Of a stretch of 20,665 bases of DNA, positions 17,213 through 20,665 are shown piece by piece; position 1 is the stretch's first letter, and each line of letters opens with the position of its first letter. The position numbers and the translations under genes are program-made. The notes below the pieces were generated by a model that was not told the DNA's origin, did not search any database, and worked only from the letters and a program-made list of their open reading frames with translations. The stretch spans positions 1 to 20,665 of the forward strand of contig DCGV01000071.1 in NCBI GenBank assembly GCA_002314725.1, in the 5' to 3' direction. This DNA comes from Bacteroidales bacterium UBA1769. Lineage in GTDB: Bacteria > Bacteroidota > Bacteroidia > Bacteroidales > UBA932.

Positions 17213-17419
17213 TATTAATTATTACCTTAAAAAATCACTGTACTACTAATAATTTGTCACAAATTAAAGAAATTTCTTTATGAATAACAACTTTCATAAA
17301 CCCTTTGTAAACGCTACTCTCCTTCATGATAGATATTCCGTCAGACAAAGTGCCATTAATAAAAAGAATTGAGTAGTTTTGTATATTAAATTGATTATTA
17401 ACATACTGAAAATTGTTAT
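17213..17419. promoter_or_regulatory. Divergent intergenic region with two adjacent palindromes
   Basis: AT-rich 207-bp region between two divergent lipoprotein genes. It holds AATTTGTCACAAATT (17251-17265) and, directly next to it, the perfect 16-bp palindrome TAAAGAAATTTCTTTA (17265-17280). For the plus strand, TAGTTTTG (17374-17381) fits the -7 consensus, 39 nt before the ATG at 17420. For the minus strand only a one-mismatch box (TTAATTTG, in the palindromes) is found. The palindromes could be regulator sites; no regulator gene is adjacent. Confidence 0.5.
17374..17381 (+). promoter_or_regulatory. Predicted -7 box of the hydrolase gene
   Basis: TAGTTTTG matches TAnnTTTG. Transcription would start near 17387, giving a leader of about 33 nt. 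No good -33 box is apparent. Confidence 0.45.
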
Positions 17420-18604
17420 ATGAACCGACTTAGTCTTTTATTATTCACGCTGGTATTTTTGTCTTTAGTATCCTGCAACATAATTGATGAACCGACAACT
17501 GATACAGACAACCCTTCCAAATATATTACTGATCCCGAAAAGAGGGAGATGATTACATCATTGACTGACTTGGGTGATGGCAGGATTTACACAATGCATT
17601 ATACGATGGATTATAAGTTGCAGTCTGCAATTGATGCCTCTTCGACAGATATGAAATCGTTCAATAAGAATATAATGGGTCTATTGTATGATATCAACAC
17701 CACAAATAATATGTTCTATGGAACAGGATGCAGTGCATTCGCTGCAACGTTGTCCGACTCCGGAAAATATGTGATGGGAAGGAATTATGATTATTGTCAT
17801 AAAGAGGGTGATGTTGAGGTTCCAACTGCTCTTATTGTTGTCTTCACAACTTCGAAAAACGGCAAGAAAACAGTAGGTTTTGTAGATGGATATTTCCTTG
17901 GGTTGTGTAAAGGTTTTTATACAGATGGTAAAACTGATCTTTCTACCCTGATGTTTGCTCCTTACCTTGTTGTAGATGGAATGAATGAGGATGGTCTTGC
18001 TATTTCAACACTTGCTCTGGATGGTAAGCCAACCGATCAGAGTGAAGCTGGAAAACAGGATATTTATGTCTCTGTCGCTGTAAGGGCTGTGCTTGATCGA
18101 TGCAGTACTGTGGATGAGGCGATAGATTTCCTTAAAGGATACAATATGCACATGACAACAGTGGCGGATTGCAGCTTGCATTTCTTGCTTGCCGACGCTA
18201 AGGGAGATTATGCAGTAATAGAGTGGTCATTCAAAGATCCAAAGAATGTGGACGAGAATTCAGTGCCGGAGGTATTTACTCCTCTTCAGGCAGATGCTAA
18301 TCGTTATGTGACCAATTTCTATGTGGATCCACGTCTGAAAGATTGCATGTACGGCGGTCTTTCATCACATGGACGTGACCGTTACAACACACTTCGCGAT
18401 ACTATGGAATTCTATTCCTACAAATTGACGGAGCAGCAGGCTAGCTCGCTTTTGAAAGCAGTCTCCCAGGCATCTGACCCTCAAGAGCCGACAAGCCATA
18501 CTCAATGGTCAAATGTCTATAATTTAAGCGATCGTACCGTAAAGACGGCAATTCTTCAGGAGTATGACAAGTGGTATGAATTTACTTTAGATAAATTGAA
18601 GTAA
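17420..18604 (+). CDS. Lipoprotein, choloylglycine hydrolase / linear amide C-N hydrolase family
   Basis: 394 residues, an Ntn-type hydrolase that cleaves linear amide bonds; relatives act on conjugated bile salts, penicillin V or N-acyl amides. The N terminus is an SPII signal (LVSC, lipidated C19). The candidate nucleophile is C104 in YGTGCSAFAAT, followed by the family pattern MGRNYDY (R121, N122, D124), GMNEDGLA (N189), a DAKGDYAVIEW strand, VTNFY (N299) and an R-rich GRDRYNTLRD (about 318-327). Enzymes of this family mature by exposing the Cys as N terminus, so an 85-residue segment would be removed. The substrate cannot be told; bile salt is possible but not shown. Divergent from the repeat lipoprotein and ended by a hairpin overlapping its 3' end. 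Confidence 0.82.
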   Translation: MNRLSLLLFTLVFLSLVSCNIIDEPTTDTDNPSKYITDPEKREMITSLTDLGDGRIYTMHYTMDYKLQSAIDASSTDMKSFNKNIMGLLYDINTTNNMFYGTGCSAFAATLSDSGKYVMGRNYDYCHKEGDVEVPTALIVVFTTSKNGKKTVGFVDGYFLGLCKGFYTDGKTDLSTLMFAPYLVVDGMNEDGLAISTLALDGKPTDQSEAGKQDIYVSVAVRAVLDRCSTVDEAIDFLKGYNMHMTTVADCSLHFLLADAKGDYAVIEWSFKDPKNVDENSVPEVFTPLQADANRYVTNFYVDPRLKDCMYGGLSSHGRDRYNTLRDTMEFYSYKLTEQQASSLLKAVSQASDPQEPTSHTQWSNVYNLSDRTVKTAILQEYDKWYEFTLDKLK

Positions 18605-18627
18605 TTCATTCTAAAGTCTATTTTTTT
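18584..18627 (+). terminator. Intrinsic terminator at the end of the hydrolase gene
   Basis: ACTTTAGA (18584-18591) and TCTAAAGT (18610-18617) form an exact 8-bp inverted repeat around an 18-nt loop, followed by CTATTTTTTT. The left arm lies in the last codons of the hydrolase gene. The stem is AT-rich, so strength is uncertain. Confidence 0.5.
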
Positions 18628-18639
18628 CATCAAAAGGTA

Positions 18640-18837
18640 ATGACAGCACCCGATATCGCCACATCCACCCGCGAAGAACGGATCGCGTTCGTTACAGAAG
18701 AGTTCCGCTGCCTTCATAACTGTGAACTATGTGGTAAGTGCGCGTTTCTGAAGGGACGAGAGGCAGAAGATATCTATAACGACTACATCGAAGGTCAACG
18801 TTCTTTCTTGGATATCACCTTGGAACAAAGGAGGTAA
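18640..18837 (+). CDS. Small protein with a C-x3-C-x2-C-x2-C motif
   Basis: 65 residues starting at an ATG after AAAAGGTA. The only clear feature is the cluster C24-x-H26-x-C28-x2-C31-x2-C34 in CLHNCELCGKC, which could hold zinc or an iron-sulfur cluster. It is followed by a conserved-looking stretch FLKGREAEDIYNDYIEGQRS. There is no signal peptide or membrane helix, so it should be cytoplasmic. The reading frame has the codon character of its neighbours and similar small proteins occur in Bacteroidales, but I do not recognise a function. A hairpin separates it from the gene upstream, so it may have its own weak promoter (TATTTTTT at 18619). Confidence 0.65.
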   Translation: MTAPDIATSTREERIAFVTEEFRCLHNCELCGKCAFLKGREAEDIYNDYIEGQRSFLDITLEQRR

Positions 18838-18952
18838 TTGTTGAGATAATCCTGCTCATACTCCTGAATTCCGGGTAAGTTGTCGATAACCAATGTTAAA
18901 AATATCATTTTAGAAAAGGTAGGGAGATAAAAAATATTTTATAAATAATTAT

Positions 18953-18960
18953 TATTTTTG
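18953..18960 (+). promoter_or_regulatory. Predicted -7 box of the first fic gene
   Basis: TATTTTTG matches TAnnTTTG and lies 21 nt before the ATG at 18982. The upstream stretch is very AT-rich with no clear -33 box. Confidence 0.45.
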
Positions 18961-18981
18961 TACCAACCTAATGATTGTGTT

Positions 18982-19977
18982 ATGAATAAGGAACAAGAGC
19001 TTGAAAGATTACTCTTTCAGTATAAAAAACTTGGGATTGATCAACAGATAGATTACAACAAATTCTATCTATATTCAATCATTACACACTCTACCGCAAT
19101 CGAAGGTTCTACAGTGACAGAGATTGAAAATCAACTCCTGTTTGATCAAGGTATAAGCGCTGGAGGCAGAACTCTTATTGAGCAATATATGAATCTCGAT
19201 TTGAAATCCGCCTATGAAAGATGTATCGAGCTTGCTACTAATCATACTCCAATCACTGTTGATTTTCTAAAGGAGCTTTCCTCTATCACGATGAAGAATA
19301 CCGGCCAGGTTTATCATACAGCCCTTGGTGATTTCTCATCAGCTGATGGTGATATCAGATTGGTTAATGTCAGTGCCGGTTTTGGTGGGAAATCATATAT
19401 GAGTTTCAATAAAGTTCCACAAAAAATGAAGGAATTCTGTGAGCAGTTGAATAAATCACGGAAGGAGAATAGAAAGAAAACCATTATTGACCAATATCTA
19501 TTTAGTTTTGACGCACATTATGAACTTGTTACAATTCATCCTTGGGCTGATGGAAACGGAAGAATGTCACGACTTCTTATGAATATGATTCAATTTGAAT
19601 ATGGCCTTGTCCCGACTAAAATATTAAAAGAAGATAAAAAGAGATATATAAAGGCTTTGATTGAGACAAGGGAAAATGAAGATAAATCAATCTTTCAGCA
19701 ATTTATGTTGGATGTCATGATTAAGAATCTGACAAATGATATACAAGCATATGTGGATTACACCGGAGCAGAGGTCCCTTCGTATGTGATTAAAGAGAAA
19801 AGTAGGGAGAAAATTGTCAGGCTATTGGAAGATAATGGCAATATGACCACAAAAACACTTTCCGAAGCCCTCGGCATCAGCACACAAGCAGTGGAGAAGC
19901 ACCTTTCAAACCTTAAAACTGAAGGAATAATCACGCGTGTCGGGCCCGACAAAGGAGGTCATTGGGAAAAGAATTAG
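18982..19977 (+). CDS. Fic family protein with C-terminal winged helix
   Basis: 331 residues. Fic enzymes usually transfer AMP from ATP to a hydroxyl on a target protein. The active-site motif is H186-PWADGNGRMSR (the HPFxxGNGRxxR core with W for F). An N-terminal inhibitory motif S37-TAI-E41-G42 (SxxxEG) should block productive ATP binding, marking a class II, self-inhibited Fic. Residues about 270-330 form a winged-helix DNA-binding domain (TTKTLSEALGISTQAVEKHL), so the protein may also bind DNA and perhaps control itself. The ATG at 18982 is chosen over a TTG at 18958 that overlaps the -7 box. No adjacent antitoxin is seen. Target unknown. Confidence 0.88.
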   Translation: MNKEQELERLLFQYKKLGIDQQIDYNKFYLYSIITHSTAIEGSTVTEIENQLLFDQGISAGGRTLIEQYMNLDLKSAYERCIELATNHTPITVDFLKELSSITMKNTGQVYHTALGDFSSADGDIRLVNVSAGFGGKSYMSFNKVPQKMKEFCEQLNKSRKENRKKTIIDQYLFSFDAHYELVTIHPWADGNGRMSRLLMNMIQFEYGLVPTKILKEDKKRYIKALIETRENEDKSIFQQFMLDVMIKNLTNDIQAYVDYTGAEVPSYVIKEKSREKIVRLLEDNGNMTTKTLSEALGISTQAVEKHLSNLKTEGIITRVGPDKGGHWEKN

Positions 19978-20024
19978 GAATCAACGTAAGTTTTTTTCTG
20001 GCGGATTGACGAGTTGTTTTTCCG
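19978..20024. other. Gap between the convergent fic genes
   Basis: The 47-bp gap, with the last base reaching the second stop, holds a 5-bp inverted repeat GCGGA (20001-20005) / TCCGC (20021-20025) with a 15-nt loop and T runs at 19991 and 20016. It may act as a weak shared terminator, but neither strand shows a proper T tract after the stem. Confidence 0.3.
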
Positions 20025-20665
20025 CTATTTGTGTCTGATCTTGAAATAATCCATAACGGCGGCATAATTGTCTTGTGCTGTCAGACAAGTGTCACGCAGA
20101 TATCCCGGTATTTCAGGCCAATTTTTCAATCCACGATAATAAAACATCTTTAGGTCATTCGTAATAATAAAAGGAACTATTCCATCGGCAAGACATTCCT
20201 TAAACATAATCAATCTTCCCACGCGGCCGTTGCCATCTTGGAATGGATGGATTTCCTCGAATCGTTTGTGGAAATCAAGTATATCATCAAGTTCCTTCTC
20301 CTTCTTGGCATTGTACTTGGAAATCAGTTGTTTAATCTGTTTGTGAACTTCTTCTGGAGGACAAGTTTGTTCTCCGCCTACCTCATTCGGCAGTTTCTTG
20401 TAATCTCCGACATTAAACCAAGATTTACGGCTATCGGATGTGCCGGATTTTAGGATTGAATGAATTTCTTTTATGAGAGATTCAGAAAGCTTATCCTGAG
20501 CCCTGTCAATGATAAAGTCTATGCATCTGAAGTGATTGACGGTTTCAATTATATCATCAACATTAACAGATTTGTCTGTCATTCCGATAGTGTTTGTTTC
20601 GAAGATATACCTGGTCTGATCGTGGGTTAACTTGCTGCCCTCAATATGGTTGGAATTATATGTCA
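20025..20665 (-). CDS. Fic family protein, 5' partial
   Basis: The frame is open from the right edge; the ATG at 20582 lies inside it and is not the start. The first visible residues, TYNSNHIEGSKLT, contain the inhibitory SxxxEG motif. The active-site motif HPFQDGNGRVGR is a perfect Fic core, H112 counted from the internal Met at 20582. The protein ends in YFKIRHK without the winged helix of the other Fic gene, so it is a different subtype: class II Fic with a shorter C terminus. It converges on the plus-strand fic gene with 47 bp between stops. The N terminus is cut by the window edge, so size and start are unknown. Target unknown. Confidence 0.88.
   Translation of the reverse strand, partial: TYNSNHIEGSKLTHDQTRYIFETNTIGMTDKSVNVDDIIETVNHFRCIDFIIDRAQDKLSESLIKEIHSILKSGTSDSRKSWFNVGDYKKLPNEVGGEQTCPPEEVHKQIKQLISKYNAKKEKELDDILDFHKRFEEIHPFQDGNGRVGRLIMFKECLADGIVPFIITNDLKMFYYRGLKNWPEIPGYLRDTCLTAQDNYAAVMDYFKIRHK

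Noticed and set aside
20025..20582. Complete 185-residue Fic gene starting at 20582
   Set aside because: The frame stays open to the window edge and encodes the SxxxEG inhibitory motif upstream of that Met.

Overview
The window looks like chromosomal DNA from a member of the Bacteroidales (Bacteroidota), probably host-associated. Supporting signs are: Bacteroidetes-type promoter boxes (TAnnTTTG) at several sensible positions; few Shine-Dalgarno sequences; SPII lipoproteins with BspA-like, cysteine-containing repeats; a secreted TPR protein paired with an outer-membrane barrel protein; and a tmRNA whose tag ends in NYALAA. No phage, plasmid, IS element or CRISPR array is visible. Species cannot be assigned from sequence reading alone.

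Layout. (1) 1-1206: 3' part of a gene for a surface protein made of 26-residue BspA-like repeats, closed by an intrinsic terminator. (2) 1198-3402, minus strand: a compact ftsE-nth-xerD operon with overlapping genes (cell-division ABC ATPase, endonuclease III, XerD recombinase). (3) 3443-8075, plus strand: a 993-residue exported TPR protein and, 3 nt later, a 540-residue outer-membrane barrel protein, transcribed divergently from ftsE out of a 65-bp promoter region. (4) 8086-14385: gyrB, a 7TM-HD phosphodiesterase, glpK and glpF, with gaps of 3, 6 and 7 nt, probably one operon behind a good gyrB promoter. (5) 14420-14867: ssrA (tmRNA) with its own promoter -7 box and a terminator that can also serve the convergent gene. 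(6) 14885-17212, minus: a 775-residue lipoprotein with a long coiled coil and BspA-like repeats, a paralogue of the gene at the left edge. (7) 17420-18604: a lipoprotein of the choloylglycine hydrolase/linear amide C-N hydrolase family, divergent from the lipoprotein across a 207-bp region holding two adjacent palindromes. (8) 18640-18837: a small Cys-motif protein. (9) 18982-20665: two convergent Fic-domain genes, both with an inhibitory SxxxEG motif; the second runs off the right edge.

How the parts work together. Most of the middle is housekeeping: DNA topology, repair, dimer resolution, ribosome rescue, glycerol uptake and phosphorylation. The less familiar parts are the TPR/barrel pair, the paralogous repeat lipoproteins, the lipoprotein-anchored Ntn hydrolase and the Fic pair. 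I did not find a clearly new multi-gene defence or biosynthetic system. The best candidates for undescribed biology are the TPR/barrel pair and the surface/exported proteins on the right.
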